This document shows positions 43,359 to 56,139 of a stretch of 64,000 bases of DNA, piece after piece. Every line of letters starts with the position of its first letter. Positions within the stretch are counted from its first letter, which is position 1. The notes beneath the pieces were generated by a model. It did not search any database and was not told where the DNA came from. It saw nothing but the letters and a program-made list of their open reading frames with translations. This DNA comes from Hygrocybe punicea. Its lineage: Eukaryota; Basidiomycota; Agaricomycetes; Agaricales; Hygrophoraceae. The DNA lies in NCBI GenBank assembly GCA_963556145.1, contig OY744467.1:6448001-6512000 (forward strand), read 5' to 3'. Both the position numbers and the translations under genes were made by a program.

Positions 43359-46029
43359 ATGATGGCCAAACGCAAGGCTGGTACACAAAACCCCAATCCC
43401 CCTAAGCATCTCATTGCAAAGAATCCGCTGACTGGTCCGCTCACAATAGGTGACGTGCCGACAGCAACTGTCGCCGAGGTTGCCCCCAGCCAAAAACCAT
43501 TAGGACAAGTCCTATCATCGACTGCTTTTTCTTCCTTTCCCTTGAATGCTACTCCGTCCGCAGCAGATGTCGTTGGCATGGATGTTGATTTCAGTACACC
43601 CCAAGTCTCTGCACATGGTCTTGCCACTGGCGGGCAGCCAGGTCCCTCGTTTCAAGCATCATCGAGCATATCTGATGAACTACCCAGTATGTCCAACCAC
43701 GTTACTGATGTCTCCTTTAATGAATGTTCTCCAATTATCTCGCAACTAGCGTCTCTCATCCAGTCTCATGAAACCACTTTGACCGCCGATTATCCGCTAG
43801 GCCCACCGTCCGTTTACCCTACTTCTGGTGCAACACCCCCGATGAGCGAGAAAGGAAAAGCGAGAGAAGACCAACACGAAAGCTCTATTCAAGAATCCTC
43901 TAGCAGTATCAACCAATCTTCGAGCGCTGTTGAGCAAGTTGCCTCAAGCAATGATGGATTCCATAGGCTTCATTGTCTGGTTGAAGGTGACTCTGTCATT
44001 TTTACAGTCACCGTTCCGCTCTCTTCCGGCATTAGTCAATTGAAGGAACTCATTCAGAGGGAGTGGGAACTTGGCGCACTCAAGGGTGTTGGTCCTCATA
44101 CGCTTGGGCTTTGGAAGGTAAGTGGTATTCTACATGCCAATGTTGAACTTTGCGGCTCACATCACCACGCTTTGCAGGTCGATGTTGATCTCAACGCCCA
44201 GACCAGAGACTCCCTTCGCAGCCTCAAACTTGAACCTTGTGGCGAAGGTGCTGAAGAGTTGGTGGAGTGGAATTCGGTTTCGGGGTATTGGTTGTCGCAA
44301 CCCGCCGATGAGAAGCTCCACATCTTTGTGAAGGTACCGGCTACCGGTGAGCTCAGGTTGTATTTCACCTAGCGCCTTTCTCAATTTGCTCCCCATTACC
44401 TTTGTGGCCAGTGCCACCAGCTGGAGAGAAGCGTTTTTGTAAGTAGATTTTTGCCAGATGAACCCATTATCTTGTGACCTTGGATATTGTAGATCAAGCT
44501 GACATTACTGCGGATATCCTTCTGCGTTGGTCTGAAAAGCCCAGATTTAGCCTTCCTTCAATCTCCGAGCTTCCTGGAATCGTCAACGAGCCTCTACTGG
44601 ACGCAGCAAAGATCCCTTTGAGTCGCCTACAGTTTGACAACCTTCTCTCGGGCCTGACGGAGACCAAAGATATCTGCCACGGGGGCGATGTGGAGAGGCT
44701 ATTCCATGTCAGTGAAGCGGAAGCCAGCAAAGTACTTCACTTACTCTTCTATAATGCTGTTGTGCGACCCCCACCGCCCGAGGATGGAACCAAGGAATCT
44801 TTTCATTCATTCTGGGATGACAACATCCGAAAGATCTTGGAGCTGCTTGTACTCTCTGGGAAGAGCATTTGGAACTCCTGTAGCCAAACCAATACTCGAA
44901 AACTAAGACCTGACTATGGCTTTTTACTGAATAATGTTTATCCTTTCCAGGGAGAAGAGAAATCCCCAACCAACCCTGACGATCCTAAAGCCGAGTTGTC
45001 CAACAAATTGACTTGGATTTATAGCCCCGCACCGTATGTGTTTGGTGAGCATGATTGCTCTTGCATATACTTGCATTCACTCACTATCCCTCTCTCGTCC
45101 AGCCTATTATGCTACTGGGCCTGACCTGATGCTCGCTGTAATCTGCGCACCACAGACAGCATCACAAATGCCATTTGTACACGACCTGGCATCCGCCAAC
45201 TTGCGATTGAAACGTGACCGCATCAAGAACTTGCACCGGTTGATCAATCTTTCTTCATATATCCACCCACTACTACAAGTCATCGGATACCGTGACACCC
45301 CGGAGTTCACTGTACTTGAACGGTATGTTCTTCCAACAGTGCTATCTTCTCTGGTGTAGCTTTCAAGCTTGATTTGTAGGGACAGGAAGTCCGTGGAAAT
45401 CAGGATAAATACAGTCAAAAAGATCTACCATGGCAAACGTGGTGAAGAAAAGGTTTGAGACATTGAGAACGTCTATCGCCAAATCAAAAAGAAAGGCGTG
45501 CCTCATGTGGATACTCTTACTCACGTAGCTGGTTCAACGATATATCTCGAGCTGAAAGGAATCGGCGTCAAACCAAGCAACGAGAAGGAATTGCTAGAGG
45601 CCATCATCTGCCTTCTACAAGCACTACAGGCATGTACCATAATTTTGAATCCTGGCATGTTGATATCTTATCACACAATAGGTTCTCCACCGACCGCCAT
45701 CATTATTTCATAGAGACATCCGATGGCCCAATGTTCTTCGGTGGGCTGATGATCACTGTCACTGGTTTCTCGTTGATTTTGATGATGCTGTTGGCCCCAA
45801 TAATCTGGCAGCAAATCACTTGAGTAAGGAGGAACACTCTCCACATGTTTTTGTGGATAATCATGGAGGCAAAGTGGACGTATGGGGTGTTGGAAGGCTC
45901 ATTGTAGATGCTGCCAGGTTTGCCTTTAATATCTCGCCTAAGCTAGTGGATCTTGGCAGGTGGATGGAGGATGCCGAGCCGAGTCCAGAGGATGCACTGA
46001 TTGCTTTTGAAGAATATTCTTTGCTATAA
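43359..46029 (+). pseudogene. Crinkler (CRN)-type effector with nuclease-like and kinase-like parts, broken
   Basis: Crinkler proteins are modular effectors first known from oomycetes and also found in fungi; many are thought to act in nuclei and damage DNA or alter signalling. Here a serine-rich leader is followed by a ubiquitin-like CRN header: LHCLVEGDSVIFTV near 43973 to LHIFVKVP near 44320, with a 60-bp intron after LGLWK. Next comes a segment whose RPDYGFLLNN...PFQGEEKS spacing resembles a PD-(D/E)xK nuclease (about 44905-44960). A C-terminal kinase-like part includes FLVDFDDA near 45765 and VDVWGVGRLI near 45880, ending at 46029. A frame change after about 44360 and an in-frame TGA at 45456-45458 interrupt it. 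Several short introns are evident. A neighbouring Helitron may have moved it; that is inference. Confidence 0.7.
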
Positions 46030-46246
46030 ACTTTTTGTTTGGTGTTACGTAGTGTTTTTTACCCCTGGATTTTGAAACTATTTCTGTTGTTATCTCATTT
46101 GTAGAAAACAATAATAAAAAATCATTATTCTGGCATAAAATAGTACAAACAAGATTTCTGCATCAAATATCTGTGCAGCTCCAATGTTGATTGGCAGTTG
46201 CCAGTAATGTTTCTCAGAGGTGAGCCCATTATACTGATCTTCTATG

Positions 46247-47573
46247 TAGTGTTGGGGAAGTTTGGTCTCAGACCGACCCAAACCCGGTTTAGACCAAACC
46301 AAAACCACCAGTTTCAGTTTCGGTTTGGGAAATTTTGGCTGAGACTGAACCGTTCGGTCTCCAGTTTGGAGATTTGGCTGCAGGCCGAAACAGTTTCAAA
46401 CTGAGTTTGAACTGCAAACCGATATTCCCCAGTCGGCCACTTGGCTGACTTCCAAAGTCACCAAGACACCTCTGCAACCGCCAACAACGCCCGCAACGTA
46501 TGCCAAACAAGGATGAGGCAGCACCCGAGGTCAACAAAACAGGTGGCAGGGTACTCCCTGCTGCCCACATACATGTTTATTTATTTTATTTTATTGGAAA
46601 CTAACAAGTAAGTCACAGGTCTACGGCCACCACATCAACCACAACCACTACCCCGATGATGACAGCAATTGTGATTGCCACCACAATGGCCACAACCATG
46701 ATGGCAACCAACAACACCACATCGGATGTGCCAACAACAAGCCCACATCAAACCAAGCACATGCATGAACCGACATGAACGGGTGGAGTGGGCGTTCGAT
46801 GAGAAGGAACGAGCAGCAGGGGGTGGTGCATCCACCCCCACTGCTTCAGGTATGTTCTTTTCCATTGAATTTTTTCACTGATTGTATTCGAATAACAGAA
46901 CACAACACTGCACCACCACCACCACCACCGCGAACGGCCAACATGGTCCAACATGCCCATCATCGCATGCACAATGTGTATGATGCATCGGGACACAACA
47001 GCCATCACCACCACCACCACCACACCCAGAACACACTCGTTTGACGCATGTGTTTCACCAGGACAGGGCATGGCTGCCCAATCCCACCTCTCAATGAGGT
47101 GTTCTGGCACCCCAGATGCAGCCAAGGCGGAACACACACATTGTATGTGTGTGTTTTGCCTCCTCACGAAGATGTTGGCCATGTCAACTGATGTGCATGG
47201 GTTTCTCGTGAGATCAGAAGGAGTAACCACAGGCAGGCCACCCCCCAATCCCACTTTGCAAAGACACCAGCCACATCAATTGATGTGTGCAGCTCTCCTG
47301 CGAGGTCAGATGGAGTAACAGCTGGGCATGGCAGCTCACCTGCCCCCCCATCCCACCTTGCAATGATGCCAGCCATGTCAATTGATGTGCGTGGCCCTCT
47401 TGGATACCTGACAGTCTCAGTTTAGACCGAGTTTGGACCAGACCAAACCAATGTAAACCGTTTATGTCAGTTTCAGTTTTGGTTCCAGGATTGTTGGCAG
47501 GAACCAAATGGTTCGGTCTTGGTCTGGGGCAAAAAGACCCAAAACTGGACCAAACCGAACTTCCCCAACACTA
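46247..47573. mobile_element. Non-autonomous hAT element in the Helitron gene
   Basis: The element begins TAGTGTTGGGGAAGTTTGG and ends with the complement of TAGTGTTGGGGAAGTTCGG. It is flanked by a perfect 8-bp duplication CTTCTATG (46239-46246 and 47574-47581). Subterminal GGTTTAGACC/AAACCGAAC motifs repeat on both sides. The interior is non-coding and contains about 2.5 units of a roughly 95-bp tandem repeat near 47170-47400 (CCATGTCAATTGATGTGCGTGG and variants) plus CAC/CCA triplet runs near 46905-47035. Confidence 0.92.
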
Positions 47574-48063
47574 CTTCTATGAATATATATACATATCTGT
47601 CATGAAAAAAATCATGATCAGAAGGAGCCCAACTAGGTGCCAACACAGAGCCTTTACGTAATTGTGCATAAAAGTCATCACGTGCATCCAAACATTCATA
47701 TCATATATTAAAGTTGGCCATCAACCTTATCTGCTCCTTTGTAAAATCAGCTGACAAAAATGTCTCATCCCAACTGTGCTCTTCAAGTTTCAAATCTGCG
47801 CCTGAATGCCATGGTTTAAACAATGTAAGCATGGTTAGACAGTAATATTCACGGTCCCCTTTGTCACATCGAGGCAGAGTTCCACCTACAAAGTTTGGTA
47901 TCAGAGCTTTTTCTACAGAAACACACTGTGTTCCATGTGTTTTATACAGAGGATGACTGTCTAAGAAAGGAAAGATACCAATGTCTGATACAGGCAGTAT
48001 TGTACAGTCTGAGACAGTTGATGAACAGTTTTTCAACACATGATTATCAGAAATATCAAGTGA

Positions 48064-48300
48064 AACAGAAAGATTAGCATCAACATCATGAGGAAGAACT
48101 TCATCCCCTGCAAGTGTGACAGAAAGATTAGCTTCAGCATCATGAGAAAGATCTGTGTCCCCCACAAGTGAAACAGAAAGGTTAGCCTCAGCATGATGAG
48201 AAAGATCTTTGTCCTCCACAAGTGGAACAGAAAGGTTAGCCTTAGCATCATGAGAAAAATCTTTGTCCCCCACAAGTGAAACAGAAAGGTCAGCTTCAGC
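48064..48300 (-). repeat. 54-bp in-frame repeat within the Helitron ORF
   Basis: AACAGAAAG-type anchors sit at 48064, 48118, 48172, 48226 and 48280, exactly 54 bp apart. They encode about 4.5 copies of an 18-residue unit close to EANLSVSLVGDKDLSHDA. The repeat lies between the Rep domain and the expected helicase, so it lengthens an acidic linker without breaking the frame. Confidence 0.9.
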
Positions 48301-51300
48301 CTCACTTATATTATCACACTCATCCACATTCAAAGTTTCCAATTTCTCTGACTTGGCAAACTTGTGGCGATTACATCTACAAACCCAATCATAAAGATTC
48401 AGGTGTTCTAATTCAATTGGCCGATAAATATAATCATATACTGGAGAAAGGCCTACAATTCTTCCACGTCGCTTTATAAGAGTAATTTTTTCAGGTATGT
48501 CACTGAAATTTTTTTCACACCAGGCTTTCCTCACTTCTTGGACATAAGACTGCCAGTAAAATGTAACAAATGTATGGTTAGTGTAGTGATCAGGGTTTCG
48601 CAAAAGGTACATACAGGCCATGGGAGCTCCCACCTCCATTTTTACACTGAGGCTGTTTACAATTTTTGTCATTAGTCGCCGAGGTTTCACTGCCACCAAT
48701 CATCTCAGAGTTTTTATGGAACATTGCACGAACAGTATCAAAAATAACATGAGTTTTGAGTAAAACCTTTGTAATGTAATCTGACACATAAAGTAGCATT
48801 GCCTTGATTGCTATACCAGACTTGAGACTTGTAACATCTGTATTACAACAGAATACATATGTTACAACAGGGGTGACTGTGTTAATCATTGCTTCATGCT
48901 TCTTCATGTTTAAAGCACCTGTTTCAGGATCCACCTCAGTGGTTTTGACAATTGGACGAGGGAAACGAGCCTTGCACTTTCCCCATTTATTGTTCAAGCA
49001 ACCTACATATTGTTTTCCTTTATTGAGGGTACCATCTTTGTTCTTGTTGGATGTGCAAGTGTGTATATTAGATTTGGACATGATGTCATCAACAGTGAAG
49101 TTAAAATTCTGATGCCAAGTTTTTAGAGCAGTACACTTTTTACATCTATCACACCTATTCTTACATGGTTGTGAAGGACTTATTGGTAAAGTTTGGGTGG
49201 GGTCTCTGTAATCAGACACATGTGAAGCATTCTCAACATTAGAAAGAACTTCCTCTTTTGATCCAGTAATAAATTCACCTATATGTGTACTCTCAAGGTA
49301 TTCAATTATTTTGCTTCGAAAATCAGAGTTGGTATCCATTATATGATCTCTAATCTCTTGTGGGATCAATGAACCTCTAATCCACAACATGAGGTGAAGA
49401 TGTAATGTGAGGCAGCCTTGTTGTTCAACAGCACCATAATATGCAGAGGTTTCACCATATATTCCAGGATGATCTGTGTTTACACCCAATATATGTTTGA
49501 TAAAAAGCTCTACCATGAAATGAAAGAAACGTGCTCCAGCAACAGGATTCCTTGCTATAAGACAGAAAGGAGTATCACTTGACAATATGGAAGGTTCAAA
49601 GTGCTCTTTAGTGTCTGCAAAATATAAACATATTGGATGTTTAAGATCTGCAGGGGACAGGGTAATATACCAGGATGGGGCACCATGGTAAGATATCAAT
49701 GACCAGATTTCATTTCTCATATATTTCTTAGATGTGATTGAACTGTCAACTTTACCTGCAACATGATCTAAATCACGTATAACTTGAAAACAATCTTTCT
49801 CTTCTTGTGTCACAGGTTTGACAGATTCACCAGTTGACAATCTCTTTGCCAGATCATGCAGAACACCTTGGTTGACATCAAGCAACCTGTCTGTGATTTC
49901 ATAAAACTTTGCCTTCTCTGCAAGCAAAAACCCACCAGTGGTGCTTGCCTTGATCTGAGCATGGCTGAAAGCAACAAAGGGGAAATTGATATCAGTTTGA
50001 AAACACTTGTCGTGATACATTAGCAAATGACGTTTGTGCTCTTGATCTGACAAAGAGGTGGAACCTATACCACCAAAACCATATGGAAACAGCCAAGGGA
50101 ATATTTGAGGATAGAGTTCAGGATTTTTGTATATAGATTCAGGACTTGACCCATGACCAACAGCTATTACTTTTCCACCTCGGTTCAGATAACCAAGAGC
50201 TATTACTTTTAGTGAATTAACTGACTTTGTCTCAAGCTGTTCACCAGTCAGACCATGCACAACAAAAGGACAGTCACCTTTCTCTGTGCCATCTTCAGTT
50301 TCATTATCAAACACACTGGTTCCTTCAGCAACCTTGTTTGTAGTGGCATGATGATATTCAACTGAGACAGGAGGCCCATCTTCAGGATACTGTGCCAAAT
50401 TATCATATGAGATATCCAGATCCTGATAATCAGAATGATTGAGTTTTAGCCATTCAAGCGCCTTTGCAACATGATTCCGCCTGACTAGTAAAGGTGTACG
50501 TTCAAAATCCTTGTCTGTAGGCTTACAAGGACCAGTAAATAAAATAGCCAATACTTCATCAAGATCTTCTATTGGAGGTGGGAGAGCATTATAAACCTTA
50601 GGGATGGGAGATTCAAAAGCAACTACATGGGAAGTCATCTTTCTCATACCAGATGCAATTCGCACAAAACAACAATTATGGCGAATTCGAGCAATTATCA
50701 ACTTCTCTACAAATCGGAGTTGTGAGAGCACTGGAGGAACATCACCCAGCCACAGACCTTGTGCTAAAGCAAGACATGGAACTTTACCCTTTCAAATGTA
50801 AGCATGACAAGTATCACATATTTTATCACAATGGTAATCCAACACAGGACCTCGAAACTCACGAACTGGATCAGTTGAGGATTTTCGTTCTATCCTTGTT
50901 ACCCCAGCAGCTTCAAGAACACCCAACATGCCTTTCACACTTTTCAGACGACTTAGTTTAGAGCAAGGGACAAGCTCACCACACACAGCACAACCTGCTT
51001 CTTGTATTTTGCTAGGCATAGAATCAGTACAAAAGTCTTGCACTACTCTACAAGATAGTTCAAAAGAGAGAGGCAGTGGTGGAAAAGAAACTGGAGGAGA
51101 TGAATCCACTGCAACCTCCTTATCAATTTTCTCATTATTTGACAATTGGGGTTTTTTTGCAGCATATGCAAGGCGCTTTTTGGCACGACGATTATCAGCC
51201 CAATTTGGATTGGCAGACTTTTTTGTCCAACTTTCCTTAATCTTTGATTGAAGACCTTTTTCCACAGAAAATACAGTAACATGATGCTTGCAACCATCAC

Positions 51301-51739
51301 AGGTGTGAACATTGAAGTAGCCAACAAGTTCCTTTTTAGGGACATGTGAGCCAATTGAAACATTGTGCTTATGTGCAATGTCATGCACAGCCTTAACAGG
51401 AACATGGGGGATGATGTTGATTAGAGGAACATTTGCATAAATAAATACCTGATCGGTTGCATGCAAAGTATCATTTGTGCATCCAATGTGCCCAACATAT
51501 TTGAGGATGGATGTGCTATCTATTGACACATTATCTTGCACTACAAAAGGCTGTATGGCATCAACAGCAAACACATATGGCCTACCTCCTCCTGTAGGTG
51601 TTGTAGTAAAATTATTTGCATCATTTGGCTTCAAGTAGGCATCATGAAACTTGGGTGGGGTATTCTTCAATGTCAAAGCATAAAAGTGGATGCAAGCATT
51701 GCCCAACAATCTCAATGGTTTTATATAAACTAACAGCAA

Positions 51740-53279
51740 GACTAGTACAAGAAATATTCATTGTAGAGCAGAGTAAACAAAAACATACCCAAAGTTATGA
51801 GCAACGGACAGAATGTCAACAGGTGCCAACTCAAAAGGCAATGATGCAATGGTCACCGAGAACAGATGCACCACATTACACAGGGATGTGACTGCTGCCA
51901 AACAACAAACGATGAACATAAAACAATTGGTAACAACGGAGTGGCAACAAATCGGGGACACTGGGTAGAAAGTGGGTACTCTGAGTTCACTAAAATACAT
52001 TCATCATGGCAATACAGCTGTTGTTGTGTCAAAGAATACAGGGAATAAGAGACAATAGAAGGGGGCAATAGGGATAAAGGGACAGTCGAGTAGCAAGAAC
52101 CAATAACTGCAAATGATTGCATTAAGTCTTCCCAAAAACACCCATCGTCGGGCAACATGGTAAAAGATATGCAGTTTTTGCACACAAAAAGACACCCGGG
52201 CAGGGCAAGACACTGGAGTACGGCATAAGACAAGTGAGTGCATGGTCCAGAGCATCTGCAACAAGTGTCTGTCCAAAACACACCTGGTAGACACGAGGAC
52301 AGCTAGCGTACAAGTCAACAACGGCACAGAAAGTGATGAAGCAATGGTACTCACATTATGCCGAGAAATTGCAATGTTGAACGTGCACGAGTGACAGCAT
52401 AGTATCATGATGCGAGACAAAAATGCCATGCTCGACCAATAAGTGGACACCTGGCACACAAGTAAAAAAGCACGTAGAAGGTGTGATGAAGTAGCAGCAC
52501 TCACACAAGAATGAGAAAAGCCAAGGCCAATCAATGCAGCGTCATCGCTTGGGACAGAAACAGTAATCACAATCAGGTTTGGTGGATTTACAAAATGAAC
52601 TGATCTTGTCTTTGAATGCACCATTGGGACAGCTAACCCTGGGTTCGAATGTGCAACAGAAGGTAAGAAAGGGCATAACTCCAGGCCAATCAACGCAGTG
52701 TCATCACTTGGGGACCAAAACCGGATTCATAATCAGAGCGCTTGGCGGTTTTACAAGGAGAACTGACCATGTATTGGAATGCACCATTGAGAGCTAACCC
52801 TGGGTTCGAACATGCAACAGAAGGTAAGGAAGGGCATAACTCCACAATCGCACACAGGAGATGAGCAAGAGCAAGCAGGAGGTGCGAGAACATCACCAAC
52901 AATGAGAAAATCGGGTTGGAACAGAAAGCATTACCGTGACAGTCATGGGTGCGAAACCTAGCTTCCAATCCTCCCCAATATTAATTTGTATTCCCCAGCG
53001 ACATCAATACATATAATACACATTGCACAGAGATAAGGATTCAGATTCAATCATTGCATCACAAAACATGTATTTTTGAGCCATTACAAAGAGACCACGA
53101 AGTAAACAACTAGAAAGACGATCCCATCAAGTGTAAGAAAGACAAATGCCAAGTAAAAGGACGGATGCAGTTGATGCCTCAGGGAGAACCTTTGCTAATG
53201 CCGAGAAAATGACGCGAGCATGATTGGCACCCTCATATTGCGAGAAGGGTTGGACAAAACAGAGTTGACTATGGGGTAA
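51740..53279. other. No confident gene; includes a duplicated block
   Basis: Long minus-strand frames (for example 52004-52693) are cysteine/serine/leucine-rich without motifs and are probably chance. The region may include the 5' end of the Helitron. From about 53140 it merges into the 3' region of the spliced gene on the right. Confidence 0.4.
52530..52850 (+). repeat. Tandem duplication of about 170 bp with a tRNA B-box-like motif
   Basis: Two units, about 52530-52690 and 52695-52850, share GCATCATCACTTGGGA-like starts, the phrase GCACCATTG(G/A)GA, GCTAACCCTGGGTTCGAA, and end in AGGTAAG(A/G)AAGGGCATAACTCC. GGTTCGAAC resembles an internal polymerase III B box, so a SINE origin is possible. 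I could not find a convincing A box or a foldable tRNA head. Confidence 0.5.
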
Positions 53280-55018
53280 AAGCGTCAAGACCTAAGACGG
53301 TCACCGTTAAAGAAAGCTCTGACCTCAGATGAGGTAGGCCTTGGTATATCTTGTGCAGGACAGGATCTTGAACTGACAGAGACATAACGGAGGACTCGCT
53401 GCTGTCCTGATCCAAGGCATCCTCGCTAACATCATCTGGCCCACCATTATCCTCAATAGAACTGAAAAAAAGTGAGCCAAGGTGAACTGTACAAGAAACT
53501 ACCCTTACAAATCTGCTTTGGGAGTACCACCATCTTCAACTGCCTTGGACTTAAAAGTGCTACTGATCGCAGGCCTGAACGCCAATTAATGAAGCGAACA
53601 GCAAGAATAAGAGAAGCCAAGTACCTTGGGGTGGCATCACGAGATTCAGATCCCTCAGAGCCAATCGCCATTTCCGGCTCGGCGGTGGCTGCAACAATAT
53701 TCAGTATGGTGTCAGCAACTCTAACGGCTGGTAGTCAGTAAAAAGAATGAAGACGAGGTGGTGGAAGAGATCACTTTGCAGCCTTACAATCTGCATTCCG
53801 GTTTGGAGAAGAATCTTCACGAAGAGCTTTCGAATGCAGCATATTACCCGAAGAGCGACGCTTAGTCGGTCTAATCCAGAAAAATCAGGAATACAATGAG
53901 AATATGTGCGTGACCACATACACTGGACTATCAGAACCCAATTCTTCATTGACATCTCCGACAGCTCCTGTGGAGACGAGGGAGGAAGCACCGGTTTCTT
54001 TGAAGGAACACTAGACTGACTAACATGCAAGATGGCGTCAGAAACAGGTACAATGTGGACTGAGAACAAACGAACTAACATTTCTTCAAGGAGACGAGCC
54101 TTCTCCGTCTTGACCCTAACTCTGCTAACGCATACAAAAGAACATAAAAAAGAAAAAAAGCAAGATGAATGGACAAACAGTACCTTTGATGCGAACTCGA
54201 CGGAGAGGCCTCTACACCATCCAGATCAGGTCTAAGCCACAACAAGTTAGATGGAAAAAAAGGTCAACAAGAAAACTCAGGGTGCACCCTACAGAACCAA
54301 AGGTAAAAGACAATTTCACCTCCTGGATGGCAGCATCCATATTTGCTCTGCAAAATATGTGAGTAAAAAGAACGAGACAGCCACATTACAACTAACACAC
54401 AGAATAGAAACGGCAGGGAGATTGATGAAGTCGTCATCACCTGGCGTGGGATGACGCACAGCAACCTTTTTCTTTGGCGAAACCTGAGGCTCATCAATGA
54501 CCTCGCGCACATTTTTTTTTCTTTGGTGAAACTAGAAGCTCCTCAATGATATCGCTAACACCACCTGGTGTAGGACGCGCAGCGGCGTTCTTCCTGGGTG
54601 AAACCCGAGGTTCTTTGACAACCTTGCTGCCGAGTTTCTGTTTTTTGGGCGAAGCGACAACCCCTTGAACGATAACACAAACAATCACAGACACGACTGC
54701 GTAAAAACTCAACAAAAGACAAAAAATAAAGACCTACATGTCAGAGTTGGAGTCACCTTCCACCACGGCCTTCCATTTGGCTGCAGTCTTGGTGGCCGGA
54801 CTCTTGGCAGCTGGACTGACGAAGGCAAGTGAGTCAACATCAAACACAAGAAATGGCACATACCATGTGGGAGAAGGAGGAGGAGACACAGAAAGTCTGA
54901 AGTGACAATGGGGGTTGAAGAACGATGAATAGTTCAGTTCGACATACTTGTTGGTAACGCTTTTGGCACTGCAAAAGGATGAGAAACAGGTCAAGAGACC
55001 CAAAAAGAAGCTATGCAC
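53280..55018 (-). CDS. Uncharacterised lysine/serine-proline-rich protein, many short exons
   Basis: The minus strand shows a string of exon-like frames separated by 50-80-bp AT-rich intervals with GT...AG borders. They include AAKSPATKTAAKWKAVVEG (54770), VASPKKQKLGSKVVKEPRVS (about 54640), SDIIEELLVSPKKKK (about 54540), VIDEPQVSPKKKVAVRHPT (about 54480), SVPSKKPVLPPSSPQELSEM (about 53975), MAIGSEGSESRDATPR (53671) and NGGPDDVSEDALDQDSSESS (about 53430). Repeated SPKK motifs and an acidic end point to a DNA-associated or nuclear protein. Start and stop are not fixed, so the coordinates mark the span in which exons are visible. I do not recognise the family. A small frameshift near the A run at about 54515 is possible. 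Confidence 0.45.
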
Positions 55019-56139
55019 CGCTGATTTTTTTTCCCTCCCTTTTTAGCAGGGGAACTACTCGAGTCAGTGACAAAGGCAACAAGTCGAGATGACAGCGTAT
55101 TACTGTTTCGATGAAGCATTGCGGGATGACATAGTTATCTTCAAGCTTGAAGTAGGTAGGCTCAAAATCAGGATAAGCAGAACCTAAGCAATGGAATGAA
55201 ATAATGTGTACCTATATAAGAAAAATACAAAGAATAGTTCGTAATAGTTCGTAAATGGATAGGCAAAAATGTGAGATGGTTAAACCCATGGAGATACCAG
55301 AAATACCACAGGAGAAGCAGAGAAGGAAAGAAACGGTGCAGACAGAGAACACAACGCAGCGAAGACAGCTTGAAAAATTTTAAACAGTTAGTGAGAGATT
55401 AACAAATAGACAGCAGGAGAAGCTGCATTAATACCTCGATGGCCACCATGTAATAGATAACCCACAGCGGACCCCATTCTGATAACACGTATGACGTGAT
55501 ACAAAGGGTGACGCACTAGAGGATAAGCAGAGAACTACCGCCGCCAATATACATGGCAGAATGAGACCAACCAGACTGACATTCCATACAACACCCACGA
55601 CAAGACACGTCATGCATCAGACAGTGAAGACACTCAGGATAAATGAAAAAGGCACACCTGAGCATTGAAATGAATTTGCATACACCGAGGCGAGTTCATC
55701 GAGGACTCAACTGATGAAGAGATGCCTCAGACAGCGAAGGCATGCTGGATAAATGAAAACGGCACACCTGGGTGTTCACATGATAACATCCAATCCGAGG
55801 CGAGGTCACAAAGAGCTGAAATGGTGAAGACACGAAGATGCACTGACACACAGGTGCAAAGAGAAAGAACCAAGCAAGATAGATTAACCGATGTCAGGCA
55901 AATATAACTGTAAGGGACACAGGTGAGTGACAGAACTTCAAGATTGTACTCCAGACGATGGACAAGTGCTACAACAAGCAAGGTGCTCATGAGTGAAGCG
56001 ACGGTGATGCCCAAATCAAAGACAGAGCCACTGACTTGCTTCAGGGGACACGTTGGAACAGATGTCCACTGCACGAATGGAAACTGAAGACCGCTAGCTC
56101 ATACAACTGACAAAAGTAAGCCCACAAAAAATAAAAAAA
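55019..56139. other. No confident gene
   Basis: Short frames on both strands, none with motifs. Parts may be further 5' exons of the minus-strand gene or 5' exons of the plus-strand gene that becomes readable near 56144, but splice borders are not convincing. Confidence 0.35.

Larger units (their letters stand above)
46070..51739 (-). pseudogene. Helitron Rep protein, broken, helicase part missing
   Basis: Helitrons are rolling-circle transposons. From 51739 leftward the N-terminal region has a cysteine pair motif (CAVCGELVPCSKL, CDKICDTCHAYI). The helitron-like N domain follows (WLFPYGFGGIGSTSL), then the HUH nickase motif in LTLHLHLMLWIRG near 49410 and a tyrosine segment LLYVSDYITKVLLKTH near 48770. 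Next comes RLMTKIVNSLSVKMEVGAPM after a frameshift near 48680. In-frame TGA codons occur at 50792-50794 and 47701-47703; beyond the second the frame stays readable (YECLDARDDFYAQLRK) until a hAT element at 47573. About 170 bp of similar-strand frame follow on the left side. The expected Pif1-type helicase is absent. Element ends were not identified. Confidence 0.8.

Noticed and set aside
52004..52693. Minus-strand frame of 229 codons
   Set aside because: Rich in C, L, S and H with no domain, signal or splice support, and it crosses the tandem duplication. Probably chance.
52640..52830. True tRNA genes
   Set aside because: Only the GGTTCGAA-type loop is present. I could not pair an acceptor stem or find D and anticodon arms.
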